Source: CAZIUL01 sp964542475
GTDB lineage: Bacteria > Planctomycetota > B15-G4 > CAYZWU01
NCBI GenBank assembly: GCA_964542475.1
Contig: CAZIUL010000012.1
Location: 1 to 64,000, forward strand
DNA length: 64,000 nt
Direction: 5' to 3'
Of the stretch, positions 1-8,809 are shown piece by piece. The stretch's first letter is position 1. Every line of letters begins with the position of its first letter. The translations under genes were made by a program, and so were the position numbers. The notes beneath the pieces were generated by a model, which was given only the letters and a program-made list of their open reading frames with translations, did not search any database and was not told where the DNA came from.

Positions 1-62
1 CTGGAGGGCGGCAGTCTCTTGCCGCCTCTTCGTTCACGGCGCCGACAAAGCGGCGCCCTCCA
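1..62. repeat. Family A twin-hairpin repeat (edge copy)
   Basis: This stretch begins with ggagggcggcagtctcttgc and carries two short hairpins, one built from ggcggcA/tgccgcc and one from ggcgccg/cggcgcc. It closes with cctcc. The same pair of hairpins recurs at 32848, 39336 and 53466. It sits just past the stop codon of the minus-strand membrane-protein gene, so it could work as a transcript end structure. The copy may extend beyond the left edge. Confidence 0.8.
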
Positions 63-102
63 TGCCGTCCTCTTCTCTTCCGGTCGGGAAGGAATCCGAC
101 CA

Positions 103-2085
103 TCACAGAAGCCGCCATCGCTGGTACGAGATCACATAGCTGCCTGCTTTTTCAGCATGTACGTGGATGAACTCTTCATCTGTAAAAGTACGATGGGGCT
201 CTATTGCAAGCCCCGGGCTGCCTTTCAGGCCGGGTACCCAGCGGAACTTGAGAATTCCATCTCCCTTTTCGTCCATGCGCACATCGATACGGTTGTATGA
301 CGCTTTGGCGCTTCCCTTTCCCCTCAAGAAGTATCCCGGAACGGCGTTTGTTTTGAACACGCTGATATCCTCAAAGCTCTTCACAAGCCTTGCACAGGGA
401 GCTTCGCTCAACAGCCCCACCACCCTCGGGGACCGGACAACCACATACAAGATGTTATAGAGATCGAAGTAGCGGGCAAGCTCGCCGGGCTCAAAATCGG
501 TGAGGCGGCTTCTGTTGTGCACGCGCAGGCCGTGAGCTTCATACTGCTCACCCACAAAGGCACGATCCGCCATGACCTGGAGATATGCGAGATGCCCGCC
601 CAGTGCATCCGGGAAATCTTCGAAGTAGATCCGCCCCAGGGGGTCCGTGTTTTCCCGAAGCCACGATGTCAGGGCCGGGATTTTACGTGGAGTTTCAGGA
701 ACCGGCAAGGCATAGTTGCCGATAAAAACCATTCCCGCCGCAAAAAGGGAAACCACGGCTGCTCGGCCCACATAGCTCCCATCGCGCAGCACCCTGCCAA
801 GGAAGGGTGCGAGGAAGGAGGACGACGGCAGAATGAGATACAGGGAAAGCGGGAGCAGATAGCGGCCGGGCTGCAGGAATCCTGCGAAGAAATTTCCCAC
901 CCACACCAGGACCGAGAGGTACAGGATCATGCACAGAAGAAGGCCTCCCCGTCCTCGGACGCGGCCCCTGCCCCTTACCAGCCATGACAACGCCACGATC
1001 ACACCGGAGTATAGAAGGGGATTGAGGCAGAGGCGGCTCCGGAGTCCCCACGGGATCCTCTCTAAAAGTGAAGCTGAGCCTTCATCCCTTTCCACTCCTT
1101 CCGTGGCAGGAGCCGTCTGAAATGGCGAAGAAGCCACAACCTTGGTCTTCGGATTCTCGTGATACAGGGTCCAGAAAGGGACAAACCACACGAGATGGAG
1201 CAGGAGTGTTGCGACGAAGGCCAGGAGCCAGGGGAGACGCCCCAAAGCTCCCTTGCCTCTCAGAAGCCAGGGTACGCTCAGGACCAGCGGGGCCAGGATC
1301 ACAGCGAAAGAAAGGTGCAGGACAGCGAGAAAGCTCAAGAGTACCAGTGCCAGAAAAGAGGGCAGCCCCCCCCTCCGGATAAGGAAAAAGCGCCAGAAAA
1401 GGCCGAAAACCAGCAGGGACAGAAGTGTCGAAAAAACATAGGGCAGCATTCCAAAGCGGATGAATGAAGGCAGGCTGAGATACCCTCCTGGAAGCGTGGC
1501 GACCAGGCTCAGGAAAGCGGCAAGAAACCCTTCTCCGCGGCTAAGACCCAGCAGGCGGGCAGCCCCGTAAAGCGATGCGGGTACGAGAAGAATGATCAGG
1601 AGGGGCTGAAGCCCGTAACTGCATTCAAAAGAGAAGAACGCGCGCAACGGCGCGGTCACAAGCAGAAGGTTGACAGCACCCGAGAGCAAAACGCCCTCTG
1701 AGGCCTCGCCCGCGTTGAAATACGGATCGTAAATGAAAACCCTGGGAATATTGCTGAGCAGCACCCATTCCCGCTGGAGAAAGGAACTGTGGTCATCGTG
1801 GAGCAGGATCTGCCCGCAGTAATTCCAGAGATAATAGACTATCACCCCGAGTAGAAGCGCTGCCGGCAAGATCACCGGGAGGGAGGGCGGCATCTTTTTC
1901 ACCCACGAAGAAACCCACTCGATTTTAAAGAGCAGGGGAAGAGCGACCAAAAGACCCGCCAGCAAACCGAGAGGCAGGGTGTCCCGAAAGGGCAGGGAAG
2001 GGAGTTGTACGGAATAACAAACCAGGATCAGCAGGCAGAACACGCAGAGAACAATTCCATCCCTTTTGTTTGTTCCTGTTGTCAT
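103..2085 (-). CDS. Polytopic membrane protein, GT-C glycosyltransferase-like
   Basis: The 660-residue product has about a dozen hydrophobic segments over its first 480 residues and a soluble C-terminal tail of about 180 residues. An acidic motif in the first large loop (LHDDHSSF, near residue 95) is placed like the Asp-containing loop of GT-C glycosyltransferases, which use polyprenyl-phosphate sugars on the outer face of the membrane. The exact family is not recognised. The start lies 7 bases after the stop of the upstream GT-C gene, whose last codons supply a ggaagag ribosome-binding sequence, so the two are co-transcribed. A role in extracytoplasmic sugar transfer is inferred from topology and neighbours. 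A general membrane protein of unknown function is the alternative. Confidence 0.7.
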   Translation of the reverse strand: MTTGTNKRDGIVLCVFCLLILVCYSVQLPSLPFRDTLPLGLLAGLLVALPLLFKIEWVSSWVKKMPPSLPVILPAALLLGVIVYYLWNYCGQILLHDDHSSFLQREWVLLSNIPRVFIYDPYFNAGEASEGVLLSGAVNLLLVTAPLRAFFSFECSYGLQPLLIILLVPASLYGAARLLGLSRGEGFLAAFLSLVATLPGGYLSLPSFIRFGMLPYVFSTLLSLLVFGLFWRFFLIRRGGLPSFLALVLLSFLAVLHLSFAVILAPLVLSVPWLLRGKGALGRLPWLLAFVATLLLHLVWFVPFWTLYHENPKTKVVASSPFQTAPATEGVERDEGSASLLERIPWGLRSRLCLNPLLYSGVIVALSWLVRGRGRVRGRGGLLLCMILYLSVLVWVGNFFAGFLQPGRYLLPLSLYLILPSSSFLAPFLGRVLRDGSYVGRAAVVSLFAAGMVFIGNYALPVPETPRKIPALTSWLRENTDPLGRIYFEDFPDALGGHLAYLQVMADRAFVGEQYEAHGLRVHNRSRLTDFEPGELARYFDLYNILYVVVRSPRVVGLLSEAPCARLVKSFEDISVFKTNAVPGYFLRGKGSAKASYNRIDVRMDEKGDGILKFRWVPGLKGSPGLAIEPHRTFTDEEFIHVHAEKAGSYVISYQRWRLL

Positions 2086-2092
2086 GATACGG

Positions 2093-3727
2093 TTAGAGCT
2101 CTTCCAAGTCGATTTCCAGATCCCTGTCCAGTGTAAGCATCGGTAAAACGAGCCTCGTCCCTTTTTTCAGGGGCTTCGCCTTGAGGTAATGATAAGCCAC
2201 AACATGCATCCCCTCGAAAAGGGGCACGTTCGTCTTCAGGGGAAACCGGGCCTTCTCCTCGAAATCCGGCCCTTTAAGCATATCCCTCAGAACTTTGAAA
2301 ATAGGGAGGTTAACGATATCCCTGTCCTCCACGACCACGTACTCCACGCCATAGCGCTGTAAAACCTCGTGAATATCCGCCTCGCAATGGGCCAGTTCAA
2401 GCAGATTGTACTCCTTCAATATATTGGTGGCCACCAGGACTTTCCCACCCCGAATTATTATGAGCTTTCTTTCCGGATCTGCCTGGCGGACATGAAAAAT
2501 GAAGTTCCCGTTCAAAAAACCCTGAAAGAAAACGGTCTTTGAACCGCTGTTTTTCACAACGAAACGGGCTGCCTCCTCATATCCTTCCACATGGGGACGC
2601 ACGAACATAAAAGCATTGTAAAAATTGAAAGCACACACAGCAGCCACCAGTACTAATCCGCCCACGCGTGCCCGGCTGCCACGGCTGATGCCGGCCGGCA
2701 GAGCGGCCAAAAGGGTGAAAGGGGGAATCCAGTAGATGATGTAGCGGGGGTCCATCTGTCCGATAGCGGTGAACAGAAGATAACATGTCAGGATCCAGAG
2801 AAACCACAATCCGTATTTTCCTGCAGACCGGGAAACCACCAGGTAAAAAGTGGTGAACAGAGCCGTGCACAGCATGGGCCATCCGATCTGGGAAGGAAGA
2901 ATAGAAATGTAATAGTAAAGCCTGTCAAGCACTCCCCACCCTTCATCCGCCAAAGCTGCAGTCCCCATGGTGATATCTTTGAAAAGCATGGATCCATGGT
3001 GAATCAGCGTAAAGGTATAGTAGGGACAAAGTGTGATGAGAACCAGGAAGCCGGGACAAATCATGCTTCTGGAAAAGAGCCTCGCTTGCTTTTTCCGCAA
3101 AAGAATATAGAGGATAAAAACAGGAACAAGAAAGGCAACCGACGACCGTGTCAGGCAACCGGCAATGAAAAAAAAGGTCATGCACAGGGGTCCGCCCTTT
3201 TCCTCTTCGAAATACCTGTGGAAGTAGAAGATGGCACCCACGCTCAAGGCGAGTGAAGGAATCTCCAGCATGACCGTGCGGGAATACAGGACTACCATGG
3301 GAGCCGAGGCCAGGAGTAGACACGCGAAGAAGGCAACCGGCGCGCTGAAGAGAGCTTTCACCAGCCTGAACCAGTAGAAGATGAGAAGCAAGGCGAAGAG
3401 GGCAACCAGCAGCTTTGCTCCCGGAACCGAGATCCCGAAGACCAGGAAGAAAAGCCCTTCCGTGAAGTGGAATAGGGGCGGCCAATGGATGAGGCCCAGC
3501 GCGGGATAGCACGCGTAATAACGATAGGTGTACCCCAGAAGATCATCCACGGGGAAATCCACCATAAGATCACGGAAATAAATCCCGGTCATGGCATGGC
3601 GGGTTTCGTCGTTGTTCAGGTTCAGTTCACCTCGGTCAAGGTCTTTCACGAAAAGTGGGAAAACAAGAAGAAAAAGCGTGCCTGCGACACACAACGCTGT
3701 TCCTCGCCCTTTCGGGAAGACTTTCAT
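2093..3727 (-). CDS. GT39/ArnT-like glycosyltransferase
   Basis: The product is a polytopic membrane protein of about 544 residues. Near its N-terminus is NNDETRHAMTG, matching the conserved acidic loop of the PMT/ArnT (GT39/GT83) families, and then HWPPLFHF, typical of the second part of that loop. These enzymes move a sugar from a polyprenyl-phosphate carrier to lipid, glycan or protein outside the cytoplasmic membrane. The frame is open upstream to 3787, but the ATG at 3727 is preceded by aaggagaagggg at good spacing and begins MKVFPKGRG followed by the first membrane segment, so I place the start there. It is the first gene of a two-gene minus-strand unit. Acceptor and donor cannot be read from sequence. 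Confidence 0.85.
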   Translation of the reverse strand: MKVFPKGRGTALCVAGTLFLLVFPLFVKDLDRGELNLNNDETRHAMTGIYFRDLMVDFPVDDLLGYTYRYYACYPALGLIHWPPLFHFTEGLFFLVFGISVPGAKLLVALFALLLIFYWFRLVKALFSAPVAFFACLLLASAPMVVLYSRTVMLEIPSLALSVGAIFYFHRYFEEEKGGPLCMTFFFIAGCLTRSSVAFLVPVFILYILLRKKQARLFSRSMICPGFLVLITLCPYYTFTLIHHGSMLFKDITMGTAALADEGWGVLDRLYYYISILPSQIGWPMLCTALFTTFYLVVSRSAGKYGLWFLWILTCYLLFTAIGQMDPRYIIYWIPPFTLLAALPAGISRGSRARVGGLVLVAAVCAFNFYNAFMFVRPHVEGYEEAARFVVKNSGSKTVFFQGFLNGNFIFHVRQADPERKLIIIRGGKVLVATNILKEYNLLELAHCEADIHEVLQRYGVEYVVVEDRDIVNLPIFKVLRDMLKGPDFEEKARFPLKTNVPLFEGMHVVAYHYLKAKPLKKGTRLVLPMLTLDRDLEIDLEEL

Positions 3728-3850
3728 TGCCCCTTCTCCTTCTGCCCGGAAATCCCAGGCTCGGAAAAAGATGGTAACCGCCTGCATGCAATAGGGATGA
3801 AGTATGATAGCAGGTATTCAACCATGAAACGACTTTTTTTTCATGGCTGT

Positions 3851-3874
3851 ACCCTAACTTTGCAAAGTTAGGGT
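3851..3874. promoter_or_regulatory. 24-bp perfect palindrome between divergent genes
   Basis: A 12-base arm, accctaactttg, is followed directly by its exact reverse complement with no loop. It lies between the divergent GT39 gene (start 3727) and the SDR gene (start 4027). A loopless palindrome suits a dimeric-protein operator better than a terminator; the function is inferred. Confidence 0.5.
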
Positions 3875-4026
3875 GTACACAAGACCGGACAGAAATTAAC
3901 TTTAGTCCCTGTAAAACTCGATATAGAATCTGCAGGCGTTGGACTGCTCTTAAAAGGGCTTGAAAGGCTTCACGCGCTCTACGGTTTCCATATTTCTGTT
4001 TTTGTAGCCAAAAAAGTACTCAAAAA

Positions 4027-5031
4027 TTGACTCGGGAAAATAAAAAAGGCGCTGTTCTTGTAACTGGGGCTTCCGGCTTTCTGGGGGGGCATCTGGCCCT
4101 GCGTCTCCTGAAAGACGGGGAAAGGGTCCGGGTTCTCATCCGCAACCCGGAAAAAGGAAGATCCCTTGAAAAAGAAGGCGCGGAGTTGCGGCGGGGTGAC
4201 CTGAAGGACATGGGAACCCTCATCCGGAGCCTGGAAGGCGTTGACCGGGTTTTTCACATGGCCGCCCTTTTTCGAAAGGATCCTCCCGACCCCGGGGAAT
4301 ACTACGAGGTCAATGATAAAGGAACGGAAAACCTCATCGGGGCGGCAAAGCAAGCGGGTGTTTTGAAGTTCATCCACTGCAGCACCGTGGGCGTCCATGG
4401 AAACATCGAAAACCCTCCCGCGGACGAAAACGCACCCTTTCTGCCCGAGGATGAGTACCAGAGGAGCAAGCTGGCCGGCGAGGAGAGGGCCAGGAAATGT
4501 TTCAGCCAACAGGGCCCGCCCGGGGTCATTTTCCGCCCCGCGGGCATATACGGACCTGGAGACACGCGTTTCTTGAAACTGTTCCGCATGATCCAGAAGA
4601 GACGCTTTCTTCTTTTCGGAGGGGGAGCGGTCTTGTATCACATGACTTACATCGACGATCTCGTAGATGGTGTTCTTCTCCTGGCTGAAAAGGACGAGGC
4701 CCTTGGGAAAACGTTCATCCTGGCCGGCGGGAATTACCTCCCACTCAAAGAGCTGATCCGGATCATTGCCGAAGAGCTCGGCGTGGCGCCTCCCAAGCGC
4801 TCCTTTCCCCTCTGGCCTCTATATGTCGCAGGATGGACCTGTGAGATGCTCTGCAAGCCTTTGGGAATGAACCCGCCGCTTTACAGGCGGCGGCTCGATT
4901 TTTTTTCCAAGGACCGTGCTTTCGACATTTCTCGCGCTCAAAGGATCCTTGGCTACAAACCCAAGGTTCCTTTACGCGAAGGCATAGGCAAAACCGCGCA
5001 ATGGTATCGTGAAAAGGGGTGGATTCGGTGA
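4027..5031 (+). CDS. NAD-dependent epimerase/dehydratase (extended SDR)
   Basis: The 334-residue protein has the extended-SDR layout. It has a GASGFLG nucleotide-binding loop at residues 14-20, HMAALF near 77-82, a catalytic Ser/Thr at 119-120, and the YxxxK pair at Tyr144 and Lys148 (YQRSK). Members act as sugar-nucleotide epimerases or dehydratases, or as 3-beta-hydroxysteroid-type dehydrogenases; the substrate cannot be chosen here. The start is a TTG, because no ATG or GTG occurs between it and the in-frame stop at 3961, and no good ribosome-binding site is visible, so the exact N-terminus is uncertain. The stop overlaps the GTG of the carbamoyltransferase gene by 3 bases, which indicates coupled translation in a four-gene plus-strand operon. 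Confidence 0.88.
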   Translation: MTRENKKGAVLVTGASGFLGGHLALRLLKDGERVRVLIRNPEKGRSLEKEGAELRRGDLKDMGTLIRSLEGVDRVFHMAALFRKDPPDPGEYYEVNDKGTENLIGAAKQAGVLKFIHCSTVGVHGNIENPPADENAPFLPEDEYQRSKLAGEERARKCFSQQGPPGVIFRPAGIYGPGDTRFLKLFRMIQKRRFLLFGGGAVLYHMTYIDDLVDGVLLLAEKDEALGKTFILAGGNYLPLKELIRIIAEELGVAPPKRSFPLWPLYVAGWTCEMLCKPLGMNPPLYRRRLDFFSKDRAFDISRAQRILGYKPKVPLREGIGKTAQWYREKGWIR

Positions 5032-6776
5032 AAATCCTCGGCATCACGGATGGTATCCACGGAGGAGCAGCCCTCATCTGCGACGGCAAAATCGCCGGGG
5101 CGGTCAACGAGGAAAGAATCTCGCAAAAGAAGCTGGCCATTGGATTTCCCGGGGAATCGATCCATGAGATGCTGCGCCTGTCCCGGGTTCTCCCCCGAGA
5201 ACTGGACGGCATCGCCGTGGCCAGCCAATATTCCTATTTTGTTCCAAAATCCAGGGAGTGGGAAGGGTGGCTGCAGGCACGGAGGGGGATGTTTCAGGAG
5301 GTGTTCATGCATCTCTCCTCTTTTTTCACGGGTGTGATCGGCAACAGCCGGGCCATGGAAAGGGCGTACTACTTTCTGAAATCCCTGAAAACCCGTGGGC
5401 GCCCCAAGGCGATCCGCAGGATCCTGGCGGAGCAGTACCGCATCAAAGAAAAAACGAGACATTACAACCACCATTACTGCCACGCCTGTTCCGCGTACTA
5501 CACGAGCGGCCTGGACAAGGCCGGAGTTTTTTCCATTGATGGAGGTGGGGACGGTGCATCCGCCCAGGTCTATCTCGGGAGTAAGGGGAGGCTTTCCCTC
5601 GAGGACGAGATCTCCGCTTTCAACTCCGTTGGTAACTACTACGCCTATGTCACCCACCTGTGCGGTTTCAAGGCACAGCGTCACGAGGGCAAGATCACGG
5701 GCCTCGCCGCCTACGGAAAAACCTGCTACCAAGAACTTCTGCGCAGCTTCATCACGTTCGAGAACAACACCATCAGGAACACGGGCGGGGTTTATTATTA
5801 TTCCGCCATTCGGAAGCTGAAAAAAGCGCTGCCTCCTGATTTCAAAAGGGAGGATCTGGCCGCCAGCATGCAGGAAGTTCTCGAGGAAATCGTGACAAAG
5901 TACGTCCGCTTCTGGGTCCGAAAGCTCGGGGTGAAGGATCTGGCCCTGGCCGGAGGGATCTTTGCCAACGTGAAGCTGAACCAACGGATCAAGGACATAC
6001 CTGAAGTCCGTTCCATCTATGTTTTTCCCGAGATGGGAGATGGAGGCCTGGCCGTGGGCGCGGCCTATGCGCTGCTTGCGGAGAGCCTGTCAGGCAGGGA
6101 GGCCGAAAGCTTTTCATACAAGCCTGTAAACTGTTTCTTCGGGACAGAGTACAGCGAAGATGAGATAGCCGCGGCCGTGAAATCCTCCGGATGCGCCTTC
6201 CACCTCTGCAAAAACATCGAGAAGGAAGTCGCCCTGCTTCTTGCGGAAGGTAAAGTGGTTGCCAGGTTCCAGGGGGCCATGGAGTACGGCCCGAGGGCCC
6301 TGGGGAACCGGTCGATCATGTATCAGCCCACTGACAAAAGCGTGAACGATTGGCTCAACAGGAGGCTGTCCAGAACCGAGTTCATGCCCTTTGCCCCGGT
6401 GGTGATGGAAGAACACGCGGAGAAATGCTTTGAAGGGCTGAACGGTGCTGACCACGCAGCCCGATTCATGACAGCCACCTTTGACTGCACGCCCTGGATG
6501 GCAAAAGAATGCCCGGCTGTGGTGCATATCGACGGCACGGCGAGGCCGCAGATCATCTCGAGGGATGAAAATGGAGGATACTACCGGATCCTGGATGAGT
6601 ATCGGAAGCTGACCGGCCTTCCCTGCCTTGTCAACACGAGCTTCAACATGCATGAAAAACCAATCGTCCGCTCCCCGGAAGACGCGATCACCACCTTCAA
6701 GCAAGGGGGGCTCGATGCACTGGCTATAGGCCGCTACCTGGTAGATCCCGGGAAAGCATTAGGGACTGATCCATGA
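5028..6776 (+). CDS. Carbamoyltransferase, NodU/CmcH family
   Basis: The 582-residue protein matches the two-domain NodU/CmcH/TobZ family. It starts KILGITDGIHGGAAL, has NEERISQKK near residue 30, a metal/carbamoyl-phosphate site HHYCHACSAYY near 148-158, SIDGGGDG near 170, and the C-terminal signature MEYGPRALGNRS. Such enzymes place a carbamoyl group from carbamoyl phosphate on a hydroxyl of a sugar or secondary metabolite, through a carbamoyl-adenylate. An in-frame GTG exists at 5019, but the GTG at 5028 has aaaagggg upstream and overlaps the SDR stop, so I prefer it. In this locus it probably carbamoylates a cell-surface sugar; that is inference from neighbours. Confidence 0.93.
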   Translation: MKILGITDGIHGGAALICDGKIAGAVNEERISQKKLAIGFPGESIHEMLRLSRVLPRELDGIAVASQYSYFVPKSREWEGWLQARRGMFQEVFMHLSSFFTGVIGNSRAMERAYYFLKSLKTRGRPKAIRRILAEQYRIKEKTRHYNHHYCHACSAYYTSGLDKAGVFSIDGGGDGASAQVYLGSKGRLSLEDEISAFNSVGNYYAYVTHLCGFKAQRHEGKITGLAAYGKTCYQELLRSFITFENNTIRNTGGVYYYSAIRKLKKALPPDFKREDLAASMQEVLEEIVTKYVRFWVRKLGVKDLALAGGIFANVKLNQRIKDIPEVRSIYVFPEMGDGGLAVGAAYALLAESLSGREAESFSYKPVNCFFGTEYSEDEIAAAVKSSGCAFHLCKNIEKEVALLLAEGKVVARFQGAMEYGPRALGNRSIMYQPTDKSVNDWLNRRLSRTEFMPFAPVVMEEHAEKCFEGLNGADHAARFMTATFDCTPWMAKECPAVVHIDGTARPQIISRDENGGYYRILDEYRKLTGLPCLVNTSFNMHEKPIVRSPEDAITTFKQGGLDALAIGRYLVDPGKALGTDP

Positions 6777-7762
6777 GAGTACCCGAATCTCCTGAACGAA
6801 AGCTCCTGTTTCTCTTCAGGATTCTCGTCAGTGCCGGGCTTCTTTCCTACCTGCTGGTGTGGAAGATAGATTCAGAAGAGGTGCTTGACCTGCTGAAGGG
6901 AGCATCCATTCCCCTGTTCCTTGCCGCGGTGGGCATGAAAACGATCGAGCGCATACTCATGTCGTGGCGATGGCTCCTGATCCTCAGAAGCAAGAAGCTG
7001 AAGGTACGCCTCTGGGACATGCTTCGCATCGACTTCCTGGCCAACTTTACCGGCATCTTCCTCCCATCCAGCGCGGGCGGGGAAGTGATCCGCGTCTACT
7101 CCCTTTCCTCCAAGATTTCCAGCGCGACCGAATCGATGTCATCCCTCGCCGTTGACAGGTTGCTCTCGGTCTTCGCACAGCTCACAACAGCCATGGCCTG
7201 CCTGCTCATGCCCGCGGCAAAGAGGTTGCCTCCGGAAATGTTCTCGCTGGTCCTTCTCATATTCGGCGTGTTCCTTCTTCTTACCGCCCTCTTCATGAAG
7301 GGCGCCCTGGTGGGAATCCTTCGAAAGCTTCCTCGTATCCTCCCGGTGCGCTGGATCCTGGAAAAGGCCGAGAAGTTCCAGCAATCGTTCCAGGCTTTCC
7401 ATAACAGCAAAAGAGCGCTCAGGCGCGCGCTTGCTCTGGCCTATCTATGCCAGGGCACCCGCATCATCACCCTCTATCTGGTTTGCATGGCTATCGGGCC
7501 GAAAACCTCCATCTCCCTGGTCTACTTTTTCATTTTCGTGCCCTTGATTTTTCTCGTCACGCTTTTTCCCGTCTCCCTCGGGGGCCTGGGTGTACGCGAG
7601 GCGGGCTTCGTCTACTTCTTCCAGCCAGTGGGGCTGCTTAAGGAGGAAGCGTTTTCCATGAGCCTTCTTGCCTATGCCGTGGTCATTCTCCTCGCGCTTC
7701 CGGGCGGTTTTTTCTACGCCTCTTCAGGCTTTCGGGATAGAAAAGAAGGGAATGCAGAATAA
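6773..7762 (+). CDS. Lysylphosphatidylglycerol synthase TM-region / UPF0104 family membrane protein
   Basis: The product has 329 residues and about eight membrane segments, with the family features IDFLANFTGIFLPSSAGGE near residues 85-103 and FPVSLGGLGVREAGF near 262-276. This family includes the flippase-like membrane part of MprF and the YbhN/AglD proteins often found in glycan and lipid loci. No lysyl-transferase domain is attached, so lipid or polyprenyl-glycan handling is more likely than aminoacylation. Its ATG overlaps the carbamoyltransferase stop (atga), showing tight translational coupling. The substrate is unknown. Confidence 0.88.
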   Translation: MRVPESPERKLLFLFRILVSAGLLSYLLVWKIDSEEVLDLLKGASIPLFLAAVGMKTIERILMSWRWLLILRSKKLKVRLWDMLRIDFLANFTGIFLPSSAGGEVIRVYSLSSKISSATESMSSLAVDRLLSVFAQLTTAMACLLMPAAKRLPPEMFSLVLLIFGVFLLLTALFMKGALVGILRKLPRILPVRWILEKAEKFQQSFQAFHNSKRALRRALALAYLCQGTRIITLYLVCMAIGPKTSISLVYFFIFVPLIFLVTLFPVSLGGLGVREAGFVYFFQPVGLLKEEAFSMSLLAYAVVILLALPGGFFYASSGFRDRKEGNAE

Positions 7763-7773
7763 GGACGGGTCGT

Positions 7774-8796
7774 ATGCAAATCAACGCGGTACTTGGATCT
7801 TTCAGAAGAAAAAGGCAATTTCTATTGATCCTGCTCATCCTCCTCGCGGCTTTCTTCTTGCTTCTGTCCTGGGAGCCTTTCCGGAGAAAAGTGCTTCCCT
7901 GGCGCTTGTACGAAGGATACAACCGCACCTTTGAAGAAGGATCTCTTCTGAACAAGAGATTTGCAATTATGAGCGAAGGGGAAGAGGTGAGCTTCTTCGT
8001 AGGCGAGGTTACGATCCGCGGCCAATTCTATTCGTCCGGGAAAGCAACACCTTCAAGAGGCCTGCTCCTCCTCCACGGTGGCCATTACAAGGGCAGCAAC
8101 ATGGCCGTGTACAGGCTCCTTGCCCGTTCCTTGAGCAGGAATGGATTTTCCGTGCTGGCACCCTCACTTGCAGGATTCGGCACATCGGATCCCCTCCCAG
8201 CGCCTTTTACCCCCAATACTATTTCCGGCTTTCCCTATGCAAAGGCAGCCCTGAAATATCTGGCAGGCAGAAAAAGTGTCGACCCGAACCGCATCTATGT
8301 GCTGGGGCACTCCCTTGGTGGGTCCCTGGCCCTGGCACTCGGAGCCGGAAAGACACCGATACCGATCAGGGGAATCATCTCCATCGGTCCTCTCAGGAAT
8401 ATGGAAAAAAGGTTCAAGGATCCGGAGGAAAGAGAAGCCTTCCGCCTGCGACTCATGCGGGACCGGAGAATATGCATGGGCATCGATGCTGAGAAAACAC
8501 GCAAGGTCGTAGAACTGCTCGTCCCGATGACTTACATCCCCTTCTATCAGAAGGCGGGTCATCCTCCCTTGCTTCTGGTGGACGGGGAAAAGGACCTTGA
8601 AGAGGAAAAGGAATATCTCAGGACGTTTTTCGAAACCATAGCCCCGCCCAAAAAGTATATCAACATGAAAAACACCGGCCATTACCTTGGCATTATGGGC
8701 TTGAACCGGTCTCACACAATGCTGCTGTTTGATGCCGGCATTCTTGATAGCTTGATTGAAGGAATCAGGACATTCTGCGCATATTCCGAGGGATAG
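7774..8796 (+). CDS. Membrane-anchored alpha/beta hydrolase
   Basis: This 340-residue protein has an N-terminal membrane segment (residues 15-32) followed by an alpha/beta-hydrolase domain. The oxyanion region is LLLHGGHYKG (about 98-107). The nucleophile elbow is GHSLGGS with Ser180. The acid is probably Asp270 or Asp274 (LLLVDGEKD), and the general base is His303 (NTGHYLG). The ATG is preceded by aaggacgg. It closes the plus-strand operon behind the carbamoyltransferase and the flippase-like protein, so an esterase, deacylase or acyltransferase acting on a lipid or glycan at the membrane is plausible. The substrate is not predictable. Confidence 0.87.
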   Translation: MQINAVLGSFRRKRQFLLILLILLAAFFLLLSWEPFRRKVLPWRLYEGYNRTFEEGSLLNKRFAIMSEGEEVSFFVGEVTIRGQFYSSGKATPSRGLLLLHGGHYKGSNMAVYRLLARSLSRNGFSVLAPSLAGFGTSDPLPAPFTPNTISGFPYAKAALKYLAGRKSVDPNRIYVLGHSLGGSLALALGAGKTPIPIRGIISIGPLRNMEKRFKDPEEREAFRLRLMRDRRICMGIDAEKTRKVVELLVPMTYIPFYQKAGHPPLLLVDGEKDLEEEKEYLRTFFETIAPPKKYINMKNTGHYLGIMGLNRSHTMLLFDAGILDSLIEGIRTFCAYSEG

Positions 8797-8809
8797 CGAT
8801 AAACTCTTG

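Noticed and set aside
4953..5984. 343-residue minus-strand open frame
   Set aside because: Antisense to the carbamoyltransferase gene, which has full family motifs; the antisense product has none.
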